Source of the DNA: Pyrobaculum sp. WP30
Lineage (GTDB): Archaea; Thermoproteota; Thermoprotei; Thermoproteales; Thermoproteaceae
DNA: 64,000 nucleotides
Assembly (NCBI GenBank): GCA_001189275.1
Contig: CP012158.1
Location: forward strand, 930,001-994,000
Reading direction: 5' to 3'
A program made the translations under genes and the position numbers. Below are positions 40,772-49,797 of this stretch, piece by piece (the stretch's first letter is position 1; the number at the start of each line of letters is the position of its first letter). A model generated the notes under the pieces. The model worked only from the letters and a program-made list of their open reading frames with translations, was not told the DNA's origin and searched no databases.

Positions 40772-42160
40772 CCACTGGGAGCTGGCCTTCAGCGCCTTGA
40801 GCGAGGCCCACGCGGCGTGTACAATAGGCCGTGGAATGATGGGATTCGCCTTCCTCACAGCTTCCCTCGGCACGATCTCCTTCTTCAACCTCTTCCCTAT
40901 CTCCTTCACGTCCAACCACACGCCCTTCACGACGCCCTCTGGCGTGATTTTCCACAACATGTTTAACACCGCCGTTGCGTCTCTATCCACGACGTGGCCG
41001 TGGGGGCAGTGCAAAGTGTGCCAACCGTTGCCGTTTTTCAGCAAGACGAAGTGGATGGGGCATACTTTGCTGTTTCTAAAGCTGGAGACGTAGAAGACCG
41101 CGGAGCCGACCTCCGCCGCCTTATCCTCCACAGCCCTCAAAATCCTTCTAAACGGCGTCTGCTTGACGCGGTGTCTCAGCTCTCTTTTCTTTACCCTTTT
41201 CTCCTCAACGCCGATCATTTCCTCTTGTGGATTTTTGCCCAGCTCCTCCGTTATAATCAAGGCGGGGCTTTTCGCCACCTCGCGGGCGACCTGCCTCACG
41301 CGCGCCTCCTTCCGCCTCCTCTCTCTAAGTCTCCTCACAAACTTTCTAAACTCCCTAGTGTCTGCCACGTTCTGCCTCCGCTCCTCTTCGTCTCTCCCCG
41401 CGAAGGGGTACTTATGCTTCAGCTCCTCCAGCTTTGCATTTCTAACAGCCTTGTATCTCTTCGCAAGCCTGCCGAAGTCTGTCCTTATCAAGTACACGGC
41501 AGGGTCTACGTATTGCCTATTCCACTGCGCCACGGCGTCTACCGTCGAGAGCAGACTCACGCGGGCAACAGCCACCGAGTTTTCGTTTACGTCGAAGGCA
41601 ACAACCTCCGCCGGAGACTCCCTCTTGGGCGCCACGTCGAATACAAATACCGCGTACCACTTATTTCGCCTCCGCTTCAGAATCAGCGTGGAGGCAAGCT
41701 CGGCCTCTTTGCGAAGAGCTTTCCACCAATACAGCCAGAACCTCTTGTGGAGCTTGATCCAAACCTTTCTCCTCCCGCCGGGGAGAGACAGCGCCAGTTT
41801 AACGGGAGCCGTGGAGCCGACGGTCTTCTTGTAGCTCCAGCTGTCTTTGGCGAATCTTATCGAGACCCGCCGAACCTCTGGACGGGGTTTGTGGACTCGG
41901 CCGTTTCTCTTCAGTTCCAGAAACGACTTGCCGATCTTTATGCCTTGGTTTATAGCCTGCTGGATCAGCTGGGAGGGTAGGGGGTACAGCTCTCTGAAGC
42001 GGCGGTACAGTTCTTTGTACTTCTCCTTTTCCAGCCTCCCCCTCTCTGCGACATATGCCGCGACTTCCTCCACGATCTTCCGATATGGCTCCTCTATGGC
42101 GGAAAGCTCAGGCGGTGGGCGCTCAAGCTCTACGGCAACAGCTCTCCTCACGTACTCCAT
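40670..42160 (-). CDS. tnpB: TnpB (RNA-guided nuclease family), apparently intact
   Basis: 496 residues. RuvC residues: Asp190 in VVAFDVNENSVAV, Glu305/306 in LIITEELGKN, Asp392/394 in HVVDRDATAVLNML. The zinc site between the last two is non-standard, C367-P-I-H and H-C385-P-H-G-H, in place of two C-x-x-C. Residues from about 455 on overlap the putative omega (re) RNA at the right end, as is normal for TnpB genes. It cleaves DNA guided by RNA from its own right end and promotes element persistence (known for the family). Likely able to act if the RNA is made, but no TnpA partner is present. Confidence 0.93.
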   Translation of the reverse strand: MEYVRRAVAVELERPPPELSAIEEPYRKIVEEVAAYVAERGRLEKEKYKELYRRFRELYPLPSQLIQQAINQGIKIGKSFLELKRNGRVHKPRPEVRRVSIRFAKDSWSYKKTVGSTAPVKLALSLPGGRRKVWIKLHKRFWLYWWKALRKEAELASTLILKRRRNKWYAVFVFDVAPKRESPAEVVAFDVNENSVAVARVSLLSTVDAVAQWNRQYVDPAVYLIRTDFGRLAKRYKAVRNAKLEELKHKYPFAGRDEEERRQNVADTREFRKFVRRLRERRRKEARVRQVAREVAKSPALIITEELGKNPQEEMIGVEEKRVKKRELRHRVKQTPFRRILRAVEDKAAEVGSAVFYVSSFRNSKVCPIHFVLLKNGNGWHTLHCPHGHVVDRDATAVLNMLWKITPEGVVKGVWLDVKEIGKRLKKEIVPREAVRKANPIIPRPIVHAAWASLKALKASSQWPAVLARAAPMTPAQGADEGGTRAPPHGAETPAL

Positions 42161-42385
42161 GTCCCCACCTCCCCTAAAAATTTTGACGAACCGCCCTAAA
42201 GGGCGAGGCTTTCAACTATTTGTAAATCGGCACGTATAACAATACGCAGTAAAATATTTTTAGCGGGGGGTGGGTTTAGAGGAGGCGTGGCTGGCGTGCT
42301 CGGCCGGTGGGGACGCCGGGCCGGCGAGAGCATTGATGTCTATGTCTTCGTCGTAAAGCTTATAAACGGTATCTTTGGGCCAGCC

Positions 42386-42625
42386 ATGTCGCTGTTGATG
42401 CTCTTTAGGGGAGAGGTGCCGAGGCACTGGCGGGAGCTCAAGGCAGAGGGCTTGGAGGTGAGGTCTCTAGCCGAGGGCCTGCCGGAGATAGGGGGCAAAT
42501 TCGTCGTGGTTGTAGGCGACAGGTGGCTGGCTGAGAGGTTGCGCGTTGGCTACATGTCTGAGGAGGAGGTGGAGGAGTTTTTCCGCTACCTAAAGGAGGC
42601 TCTCAGCCGCGTCTCCTCCGCCTAA
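42386..42625 (+). CDS. small protein of a three-member family (member B)
   Basis: 79 residues from the ATG at 42386, about 20 nt after GCTTATAAACG. GKFVVVVGDRWLAERLRVGY then EEVEEFFRYLKEA matches the genes at 16015 and 46769 (KFVIIVGDRKLAEELRVG; ELAQRLGFG and EELEEFLRYV). N-terminal strand MSLLMLFRGEVPRHWRELKA. No named domain. Its last 23 nt overlap the convergent gene at 42603-44705. Confidence 0.7.
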   Translation: MSLLMLFRGEVPRHWRELKAEGLEVRSLAEGLPEIGGKFVVVVGDRWLAERLRVGYMSEEEVEEFFRYLKEALSRVSSA

Positions 42626-44705
42626 CGTAGAGGAAGCCCCCGACGGCGGCTACAACGGCCGCGGCGGCGCCTCCGACGTATAGCCAGCTAGGCGTGGGTT
42701 CTTGGGCCGCGGGTGGCCTGGGGGTTGCGCCCGGCCGAGGGTGTCCGAAGCGCGTGGTGTTGGATACTGTGACGGTGACGGTGTAGGGGATTGTGTAGAG
42801 GTTGCCGTAGTTGTCGGTGTAGGTGACCACCAGCTCTATGTTGTACTGCCCCGGCGTGGTGGCGTTGAAGCTGAGGGGTATGGTGGCTGTCTGTTGCGGG
42901 TCCAGCTGGCCTGCGAAGTATATGGGCGACGTGATGGGCCTGATGCCGCGCGGCGGCTTCGCCTCGACTTGTAGGTTCGTAACCGAAGTGAAGCCCTTGT
43001 TTACGATGGTTATAGACACGTAGAAGGTCCCGCGGGGCTGGGGCGCTGCGGGGACCACTGAGACGCTTGTGATGTTGATGGCCGGGGTCTGGAGGGCCTG
43101 TAGGTAGAAGGTGCCTTGGGCCGTGCCCACGGTGCCTAGCTCTGTGGTGTATACAATGTTGTACGTGAAGGCAAGCGTGCCGCTGTAGGTGGTAGGCACT
43201 ATGAACGATATGGGGAGCTGGGCGCTGTCGAGAGGCGCCAGCCTGCCGAGCTGGAAGGTGTATGTGGGGGCTAGGAGGCTGGCAGATGCAGGTGAGACGG
43301 TCACTACGGCCTTCTGCACCGCCACGTCTCCGCTGTTTATCACGGTGACCACCACGGTGCGGTTGCCGCCGGACTTGACGAGGGAGGGGGTTGGGAGGAC
43401 TGTGAATATGCTGGAGGAGGAGACGGGGAGGTTCACCGTGTATTGGTCGGTGCCCGCGGCGTGGTACACCGTCAGCGTGATGGACACGGGCTGGCTAGAC
43501 AGCGGGGTCACCACGAGGCTCGCCGCGGCCCGTTCGGAGCCTCCGAAGAAGTAGGGCAGGGGCTTGTCCACCGCCGCGTTGGACACTGCCACGGACGCGT
43601 TGAATTTGCCCGGCGCCGAGACGAGGAGCGTGACGTTGTTGGCGACCCCGGCGATGAGGCGCGGCGGTTTCACCTCCACCCGGGAGGCGCCGCCCGCGGC
43701 TTGCTGAACCGCCGCCGTGGTGGATATCTGCTCGGTCCGCGACACGCCGGCTACCTGGTACGTGACCTGCGCCGTGAAGGTCACCACGTTGGACACTGGG
43801 TATGCCTCGATGATCGCCGAGCCTCGGCCTGCCCTAATGGGCACAACTACGCTGGACTGAGACATGGCGGCGCCTGCGGCCGAGACCACCGCCGCCCCGT
43901 CTGCGGGCACCGGTAGCAAGATGGTGAGGTTCACGGCGTTTTGCCTGTTGGCGTAAAGAGTCGTGGGGCTTAGATACAGCACCGAGGGCGACGGAGGCGC
44001 CACGGCCACAGGTACTGCGTAGCTCAGCGAGACTGGGTTCCCCAGCCAGTCCTTAGTCTGGATGTTTACTGTAAGAACTGCGCCGTAGCTGTCGGCGATT
44101 AGGGTGACGGGCACAGTTGAAACAGCCCCAGCCACGTAGACGGACCCCGCGGGAGACAGAACCCTCGCGCCTTGGGCCTGGAGGGTGAGCACCCCGACGA
44201 GGGAGTAGGGGGCAGACACCGTGAGGTTTATGGTGCGGGGCAACCCCAGGTAGGCGACCCCGCCGGCCGTCACATTGGCGGCGGGATACGGCGGGATGTA
44301 GACATCGGCGTACTCCACCTTCTCCATACCATCAACGAGAGAGGAGCCGGACGCCTTGTATGCGGCCTTTATGGCAACTGTGGCGGGGCACGTGACGTTG
44401 AGTGCTGAGGCGGACACCTTTAGCGTGACGGAGACAACGCCGGGCCCAGCCGAGGGCAACCTAGCGGTCTCCAGAGGGGTCAAGTAGGGACATTTAGGCG
44501 TTAGAGACACGGACACGTCGATGTATTGGGAAGAGACGTAGAAGGAGAGGGAGAGGACGCCTACGTCGCCTGGGAACTTGGGGAGTTGCGCCCACTTGAC
44601 GCCGAGCCACAGATAGTCGACGGCTGGCGCCAGCCCGACAGTGGCCTGGGAATAGGCAAGTAGAGCCAGGGCGATTACAAACGCCAGGGGTTTTGTGAAT
44701 CGCAT
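42603..44705 (-). CDS. S-layer-like / CARDB-type surface protein with C-terminal anchor
   Basis: 700 residues. Signal peptide MRFTKPLAFVIALALLAYSQ; then about 630 residues of tandem beta-sandwich domains. At least one CARDB-like unit is plain near the end (VVTVINSGDVAVQKAVVTV and YVSITIVNKGFTSVTNLQVE). There are several N-x-[ST] sites. The C-terminus has a Pro-rich linker, helix WLYVGGAAAAVVAAVGGFLYV and RRRRRG. Archaeal members often lie by ABC permeases, and an FtsX-like permease gene diverges here. Probably a surface component, possibly the partner of that permease (inference). Confidence 0.8.
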   Translation of the reverse strand: MRFTKPLAFVIALALLAYSQATVGLAPAVDYLWLGVKWAQLPKFPGDVGVLSLSFYVSSQYIDVSVSLTPKCPYLTPLETARLPSAGPGVVSVTLKVSASALNVTCPATVAIKAAYKASGSSLVDGMEKVEYADVYIPPYPAANVTAGGVAYLGLPRTINLTVSAPYSLVGVLTLQAQGARVLSPAGSVYVAGAVSTVPVTLIADSYGAVLTVNIQTKDWLGNPVSLSYAVPVAVAPPSPSVLYLSPTTLYANRQNAVNLTILLPVPADGAAVVSAAGAAMSQSSVVVPIRAGRGSAIIEAYPVSNVVTFTAQVTYQVAGVSRTEQISTTAAVQQAAGGASRVEVKPPRLIAGVANNVTLLVSAPGKFNASVAVSNAAVDKPLPYFFGGSERAAASLVVTPLSSQPVSITLTVYHAAGTDQYTVNLPVSSSSIFTVLPTPSLVKSGGNRTVVVTVINSGDVAVQKAVVTVSPASASLLAPTYTFQLGRLAPLDSAQLPISFIVPTTYSGTLAFTYNIVYTTELGTVGTAQGTFYLQALQTPAINITSVSVVPAAPQPRGTFYVSITIVNKGFTSVTNLQVEAKPPRGIRPITSPIYFAGQLDPQQTATIPLSFNATTPGQYNIELVVTYTDNYGNLYTIPYTVTVTVSNTTRFGHPRPGATPRPPAAQEPTPSWLYVGGAAAAVVAAVGGFLYVRRRRRG

Positions 44706-44784
44706 TGCACCGCTTGTGGAGGTGTTTAAATACGCAACTCACCTCAAGTGAATCAAGGTTTTTAACCACCGCCGAGAGGAGGCT

Positions 44785-45990
44785 ATGTTTCTGGAGATGC
44801 TGAGGCTTTCGTGGAAGGCGCTGTGGGAGAGGAAGGGCCGGACAATCGGCGCCGTGGTGGGGGTCATGATAGCCTTCACGGCGCTCAGCTACGCCCTCCT
44901 CCTCGGCCAGACCTTCAAAGACTACACTAACCAGTTCTTCACCTCCAACTTCCAGACCAACGTCATATACGTAACTGGGACCCAGTTTACAGACGCCGAC
45001 GTGGGGTCTCTCTCCACAATCAGCGGCGTCGTCTCGGCGGTTCCCATCGCCGCGGCCCGCGGCGTCGTGAGGATCCCCGGCTCTGCAGACCGCCTGCCCG
45101 TCACCGTCTACGGCGTAGACCCCGCCCTCCTTCCGCAACTCCTCCCACCCACCGCGCTCTACGATGGGCAGATGGTGGTCGGCAGCGGCACGGCCCTCGT
45201 TGGGTACTACGTGGCCTTCGACAGATCCACCGGCCAGCAGAAGATCGCGGTGGGGACGCCTCTTTCGCTCACCGTGGGCCGCAAGTCGGCCACAGTGGTG
45301 GCGTCTGGGATACTGGCCACCGGCGCGCTGGGCTTCGTAGACACGGCCAGGGGCTTCGTGACGGACCTGGCGTCGTTTAGGCAACTCACCGGGATCACCA
45401 CGTACAACACGGTGGTGTTGACTCTGGAGGACTCCTCAAAGATAGACTCCGTGGCCAACGAAATCAGGGCCAGCTTCCCAAACGTAGACGTGATCTCCCC
45501 CCAAGCGATACTGCAGACCATAAACAGCTTCCTCACCTCGTTCCAGCTGTTCCTCGGCTTGATCGCGGGGGTCAGCACGCTCATAACCGCCCTCTGGCTC
45601 TACGACACCATGTCCATCAACGTGGTCCAGCGGACTAAGGAAATCGGCGTGTTGAGATCCCTGGGCTTCAAGAAGAGGCACATAATGGCCATGTTCCTAG
45701 GCGAGGCCCTGATGATCGCCATCATAGGCGTAGTCATAGGCGCGGTACTGCTGATCCCGCTGACGCAGATGGGCCTCCCGTTTATGAACAGCGCGCAGAC
45801 CCAGCAGACGAGGGGGCCCGGCCCGGGCGGATTCGGCCACGGCTTCTTTAACATAAACTCGCTCGTGTTAGATCCTGTGCTGGTGGCGGGGGCGGCGGCG
45901 CTGGTGGTGGGGATAAACCTGCTGGGGGCCTTCCTGCCTGCCTACAGGGGGAGCAGGATAAACATAGTGGAGGCCCTCAGGTACGAGTAA
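44785..45990 (+). CDS. FtsX/MacB-type ABC transporter permease
   Basis: 401 residues. N-terminal helix in ALWERKGRTIGAVVGVMIAF, then an extracytoplasmic MacB_PCD-like domain (residues about 40-265), then the FtsX core: TALWLYDTMSINVVQRTKEI, GVLRSLGFKKRHIMAMFLGE, ALMIAIIGVVIGAVLLIP and a last helix ending in NIVEALRYE. KEIGVLRSLGFKKR is the diagnostic cytoplasmic loop. No ATPase gene is adjacent, so it must use one encoded elsewhere. Followed by TAATG coupling to the next gene. Confidence 0.85.
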   Translation: MFLEMLRLSWKALWERKGRTIGAVVGVMIAFTALSYALLLGQTFKDYTNQFFTSNFQTNVIYVTGTQFTDADVGSLSTISGVVSAVPIAAARGVVRIPGSADRLPVTVYGVDPALLPQLLPPTALYDGQMVVGSGTALVGYYVAFDRSTGQQKIAVGTPLSLTVGRKSATVVASGILATGALGFVDTARGFVTDLASFRQLTGITTYNTVVLTLEDSSKIDSVANEIRASFPNVDVISPQAILQTINSFLTSFQLFLGLIAGVSTLITALWLYDTMSINVVQRTKEIGVLRSLGFKKRHIMAMFLGEALMIAIIGVVIGAVLLIPLTQMGLPFMNSAQTQQTRGPGPGGFGHGFFNINSLVLDPVLVAGAAALVVGINLLGAFLPAYRGSRINIVEALRYE

Positions 45991-46532
45991 TGCTGTTTAT
46001 CCTTGACGTAATAATCGCGGCGCTGGCGTCTTACGTGGCGTATAAGACCTTCCAGGCCTGGAGGGGACTCTCCGAGGCCCGCCTCTCCCTCTACTCCATA
46101 GGCATGGTTCTCCTAGCCGCCTCGCTCGTGCTGGAGGCCGTGGTGGACATCTACCTCAACTGGCTGACGGGCACGGAGCCCACGAGGTTTATAAGGCGCC
46201 AGGTAGCCCTCTTCAGGCTGGTCATTCAGCTCTTGACCACGGCGGCGCTGGTGCCCATCGCAATCGCTGTCACGCCCTCTCTCTTCTACGCCGTGGTTCC
46301 GCCGCTGTTTATCCTCACGCCAATAAACGCGTTGCTGGCGCTTTACATTGCATCAGTGACGCTGGTGAAGACGCTGGAGAGGGGGACCCCGCCCTTCATC
46401 CCACTCGCCTTTGTGTTCCTGGCGGCGTCGCTCATGTTCCCGTTGCTCTCCCCCGTGGACGTCCTCCTCAGGCTCTTCACGGCCGTGTTTCTCGCCGTAG
46501 GCGTGTTGTATGCCGCGGAAAAGACGAAGTAG
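45990..46532 (+). CDS. polytopic membrane protein of the permease operon
   Basis: 180 residues with about six helices (FILDVIIAALASYVAYKTF, LYSIGMVLLAASLVLEAVVD, LVIQLLTTAALVPIAIAV, LFILTPINALLALYIASV, FIPLAFVFLAASLMFPLL, LLRLFTAVFLAVGVLYAAEK). Start codon overlaps the permease stop (TAATG) and its end overlaps the next gene by 23 nt. Unknown role; the pattern suggests a small integral partner. Confidence 0.75.
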   Translation: MLFILDVIIAALASYVAYKTFQAWRGLSEARLSLYSIGMVLLAASLVLEAVVDIYLNWLTGTEPTRFIRRQVALFRLVIQLLTTAALVPIAIAVTPSLFYAVVPPLFILTPINALLALYIASVTLVKTLERGTPPFIPLAFVFLAASLMFPLLSPVDVLLRLFTAVFLAVGVLYAAEKTK

Positions 46533-46767
46533 GCTCGAGATTGTGGCCGACATACTCCAAACGCTCTCGGCCGGCTGCAAGCCGCCTACACGCGTCGCCA
46601 CGGAGGCCAACTTGGCCTACGACCGCATGGCTAAGATCGTGGAGACCCTCATGGAGAGGGGCGTTGTCAAGGAAGACGGCGGCCTGCTCTGCATAACCCC
46701 CGAGGGGCTCAAGATCCTCAACGCCTACAGACAGTGGCGGGGGTTCCTAGACGCCTTGGGGCTTTGA
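46510..46767 (+). CDS. winged-helix DNA-binding protein (HTH_45-like)
   Basis: 85 residues. LEIVADILQTLSAGCKPPTR, VATEANLAYDRMAKIVETLM (recognition helix) and the wing GVVKEDGGLLCITPEGLKIL match the archaeal single-domain HTH_45 family and the gene at 20814-21095. It is last in the permease operon and may regulate it (inference). Basic N-terminus MPRKRRSR. Overlaps the previous gene by 23 nt. Confidence 0.8.
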   Translation: MPRKRRSRLEIVADILQTLSAGCKPPTRVATEANLAYDRMAKIVETLMERGVVKEDGGLLCITPEGLKILNAYRQWRGFLDALGL

Positions 46768-46768
46768 A

Positions 46769-46975
46769 CTAGTTGGCCTGGACGTAGCGGAGGAACTCCT
46801 CAAGCTCCTCCCTTGTAAAGCAACCGAACCCCAACCTCTGGGCCAGTTCGCAGTTTTCAAGGAACATAACAAAGGCGTCTCCCCCCCTGGGTACTTCTCG
46901 CGAGATCTCAAACCCAAGCCTTCTAAGAACCTCGGAGTATTGCTCAGGGACATCACCCACGAGTACAAACCTCAC
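46769..46975 (-). CDS. small protein of a three-member family (member C)
   Basis: 68 residues from GTG 46975, about 20 nt after TTTATAAAAC on the minus strand (a TTG at 46981 is the alternative). MRFVLVGDVPEQYSEVLRRL then DAFVMFLENCELAQRLGFG and REELEEFLRYVQ align with members A and B. Most diverged of the three. Convergent with the winged-helix gene, 1 nt between their stops. Confidence 0.65.
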   Translation of the reverse strand: MRFVLVGDVPEQYSEVLRRLGFEISREVPRGGDAFVMFLENCELAQRLGFGCFTREELEEFLRYVQAN

Positions 46976-47023
46976 GCCCAAAATATGACACAGTTTTATA
47001 AATTTGGTGTTTCTTTCAAGAAA

Positions 47024-48463
47024 TTAGTTCCTCTTTTTAAATATAAAGAGCGTTGCGAGAACCGCCAAAAGGACCACCGCCGCGAGGGCTAGGTACATGC
47101 CTGTGTCGGCCGCGGCGCTGGGGGCTGTCGTGGTGGCGCTCGTCGCCGTCTGTTGGGCGTTCTGCTGGATGTACTGATTCAGGAGGGCCTCCGCCTGCTG
47201 GTACCTGGCCCTGGCCGCCTCGCGCCAGGCCTGGTACAGCTTGTCTCGGTAGGTGGGGTCAGACGCCACCTTGCTGTTTATCGCCACGGCGTCTTGGTAG
47301 GTGAAGGTCTTAACCTGCCCCGTGGCTGGGTCGGTGTAGTTAACCGGGGCGCCCAGCCTCCTCCACAGCTCTTCAAACTGTCTCTGGGTGATCTTCCCGG
47401 AGTAATACGCATCCACCACCCTGCCCCAGAGGGAGGTCAGCTGGTCCTGGAGATCCACAAGGGTGGCCTCGTAGTAGTAGATGAAGCTGTAGTAATACGA
47501 CGCGCTTTTCTCAGGAGGAACCGCCAGAACCTTCGCGTTTATGAGCCTGGAGAGGTGTTGCTTCAAGACGGCGGCTTTCGTCTGGTTCACGTCAGGCGAG
47601 TCGAGCAGGGCGGGGTTTCCAGGCAGGATGTACCTATCCACCACGCTCTTTTCAATCTCCGTGAGGAAGACCCTGGTGAGGGTAGTTGCGGCTGTCATGT
47701 TGGCGCCTCTGGGCACCGCTATGGGGTCGAAAAGAATGTCTGTGCCGTCTGTAGGTATGCAGTACTGGAGGCCGGCTATGAAGACGTAGTAGTCCACCAT
47801 GGGGCCGAACACCGCCTCGCCCCTCTTCACGGCGTCCCGCACGGCGCCGCTTGAGTCGACAAAGCGGGCCACCGCCGCCATGGAGGCGAGGTACCTCCAC
47901 CCCTCCTCCCACCCATATATCTCGGTGACTAGCTGCATCATAGCTGCGGTTGAGGTAGACTTGGTGGGCCTGGCAATCGCCACGGGCTTGCTACCTGTCT
48001 TGAGGTAGTACCGGGCCAGCTCCGGCGAGGCTAGGTCCCGCCAGCTACACGCCGGCTGGAGACCCGCCTTTGCCGCGGCATCCTGGCTGTAACCGATGAC
48101 GTAGCCCAGCAGGCCGTACACCACGTAGTAAACGCTCCCGTTTACAACGCGCTTAAGCGGGATGTTGCCCACTCTCTCCGGCAGTTGCCTCAGCTCGGCC
48201 ACGTCGGGCATAGGCGCCAGGTAGCCCTCCCTGAGCAACGACTCGTAGAGCACCGGGGCGCCTGCCCAGAGGAAGTCCACGCCGCCTCTGTCAATGAGGG
48301 CGCGCCACTGAGTGGGGTCAGCCGGGATGATCTTTATATCAGGTATGTGCCTCTGCAAGACGGGCAGGGCCACGTCGATAGAGGCTTGGTCCGCCCTGGT
48401 GAGTATGGTGGCGGGGAAAACAGCCCCCGCCAAGAGGAGTAGAGCCAGTAGAACCGTGCGCAT
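47024..48463 (-). CDS. ABC-type solute-binding protein with C-terminal membrane anchor
   Basis: 479 residues. Signal peptide MRTVLLALLLLAGAVFPATI. The N-terminal 300 residues are a type 2 periplasmic-binding fold like iron(III)/thiamine binders (ILTRADQASIDVALPVLQRH, DFLWAGAPVLYESLLREGYL, GYVIGYSQDAAAKAG, IARPTKSTSTAAMMQLVTEI). Then a helical region, Ala/Thr stalk and anchor YLALAAVVLLAVLATLFIF plus KKRN. No permease or ATPase gene is adjacent, so its transporter lies elsewhere. TTTTAAATT about 20 nt before the ATG. Confidence 0.8.
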   Translation of the reverse strand: MRTVLLALLLLAGAVFPATILTRADQASIDVALPVLQRHIPDIKIIPADPTQWRALIDRGGVDFLWAGAPVLYESLLREGYLAPMPDVAELRQLPERVGNIPLKRVVNGSVYYVVYGLLGYVIGYSQDAAAKAGLQPACSWRDLASPELARYYLKTGSKPVAIARPTKSTSTAAMMQLVTEIYGWEEGWRYLASMAAVARFVDSSGAVRDAVKRGEAVFGPMVDYYVFIAGLQYCIPTDGTDILFDPIAVPRGANMTAATTLTRVFLTEIEKSVVDRYILPGNPALLDSPDVNQTKAAVLKQHLSRLINAKVLAVPPEKSASYYYSFIYYYEATLVDLQDQLTSLWGRVVDAYYSGKITQRQFEELWRRLGAPVNYTDPATGQVKTFTYQDAVAINSKVASDPTYRDKLYQAWREAARARYQQAEALLNQYIQQNAQQTATSATTTAPSAAADTGMYLALAAVVLLAVLATLFIFKKRN

Positions 48464-48507
48464 GGGGGATCAAAAGATTATGAATTTAAAATTATTTCAT
48501 TTTTAGT

Positions 48508-49716
48508 TTATACCCGCTCGAGCACCACGGCGGCGCCTTGCCCGCCGCCGACGCAGAGGGTAGCCACGCCGTAGTCCACGCCGTCTATCTGCATCTGCCG
48601 GGCCAATGTGCCGATTATTCTGGCGCCCGTGGCGCCGAGCGGATGCCCGATGGCTATCGCGCCGCCTCTGGTGTTTACGGCGTCTGGGTCCAGCCCCAGC
48701 TCTTTTATCGCGTAGAGCGTAACAACGGCAAAGGCCTCGTTGATCTCCCATCTGCCGATCTGCTTAGCTGTTAAGCCAGCCTTCTCCAGGGCCTTTTTGG
48801 AAGCGGGGACGGGGCCCATGCCCATCACCTCCGGCGGCACCCCGGCAAAGGCCACCGCCCTCACCTTGGCGAGGGGTTGCAGGCCGTATTTCTTAACCGC
48901 CTCGCCCGACGCCAACATGACGTAGGCAGCGCCGGAGTTGAGAGGCGACGAGTTGCCGGCGGTGATGACGCCGTCTGGCTTAAACGCCGGCGGGAGCTTA
49001 GCCAGCGCCTCCAGCGTCGTGTCCGGCCTCACGGACTGATCCCGGTCCACCACCTTCCTCTGCCCCTCTTTCTCCACCGTGAGGGGCACGATCTCGTCTC
49101 TGAAGTAGCCCTTCTCCTGCGCCTCCGCCGCCTTCTTGTGGCTTCTGAGGGACCAAGCGTCCATCTCCTCCCGCTTTATGCCGGAGATCTCCGCCAGCCT
49201 CTCGGCGGTGAGCCCCATGACGTATCCTATGGGGAGGTTGTACAGCTTGACGTATTCCTCGTCGGTAAGGAACCTGGGGTTTATCTCGATGTGCGGGTTT
49301 TCGTACATGGGGGTCTTGGACATCTTCTCGACGCCGCCTGCCACAACGACATCGGCCGTGCCGGTTGCGACCTCCATCGCGCCGAAGCCCACCGTTGTGA
49401 TGGAGGAGGCGCACTGCCTATCGATGTGAGCCGCCGGGATGGTGTAGGGGAGCTTCGCCGCGAAGACCACGTGCCTCCCGCCGTAGAGCCACTGCTCGCC
49501 GACGGGAAGCGCCGTGCCCGTTAGCAAATCCTCCACGGCCTCCGGCTTGATGCCCGTCTTCTCCAACACAGCCCTCACAGCCGCCGCCGCGATGTCCTCG
49601 GGGCGTAGGTCCCAGAAGTCGTCTCTCTGGGGCTCCTTCCTAGAGAACCTGGTGAAAGCCGTCCTGGCAAACGCGACGAGGTAGACGTTGTCCAGCCTCC
49701 TCGCAACTGTTGTCAT
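48508..49716 (-). CDS. acetyl-CoA C-acetyltransferase (thiolase)
   Basis: About 402 residues. Nucleophile Cys in IDRQCASSITTVGFG, catalytic His in GGAIAIGHPLGATGAR, second Cys in ATLCVGGGQGAAVVLERV; NEAFAVVTLYAIKELG is the usual N-E-A-F block. This is a bacterial-type degradative/biosynthetic thiolase rather than the archaeal HMG-CoA-pathway partner type. In autotrophic Thermoproteales a thiolase closes the dicarboxylate/4-hydroxybutyrate cycle; that role here is inference. Start ATG 49716 preferred over 49725 from the TATA spacing. Confidence 0.92.
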   Translation of the reverse strand: MTTVARRLDNVYLVAFARTAFTRFSRKEPQRDDFWDLRPEDIAAAAVRAVLEKTGIKPEAVEDLLTGTALPVGEQWLYGGRHVVFAAKLPYTIPAAHIDRQCASSITTVGFGAMEVATGTADVVVAGGVEKMSKTPMYENPHIEINPRFLTDEEYVKLYNLPIGYVMGLTAERLAEISGIKREEMDAWSLRSHKKAAEAQEKGYFRDEIVPLTVEKEGQRKVVDRDQSVRPDTTLEALAKLPPAFKPDGVITAGNSSPLNSGAAYVMLASGEAVKKYGLQPLAKVRAVAFAGVPPEVMGMGPVPASKKALEKAGLTAKQIGRWEINEAFAVVTLYAIKELGLDPDAVNTRGGAIAIGHPLGATGARIIGTLARQMQIDGVDYGVATLCVGGGQGAAVVLERV

Positions 49717-49797
49717 AGCGCCCATCGTTTATGAGTTAATATGTGTTGGGTCCGACGGGGGCCGAAAAATTTTATAGAGCCCCCAAAACTCTTCGCA

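Larger units (their letters stand above)
40654..42221 (-). mobile_element. IS200/IS605-group element carrying tnpB only
   Basis: Left end on the right: after TTAC (plus-strand GTAA at 42222-42225) comes AAATAGTTGAAAGCC and the CGCCCTTTAGGGCG hairpin. Right end at about 40654: hairpin CCGCCCTTTAAGGCGG followed by GGAGGAGGTCA. No tnpA transposase inside or near. Length about 1.57 kb. No target duplication, as usual for this group. Confidence 0.85.

Noticed and set aside
47153-47854. Plus-strand frame opposite the solute-binding protein
   Set aside because: No start signals or family features; the minus strand has signal peptide, fold and anchor.
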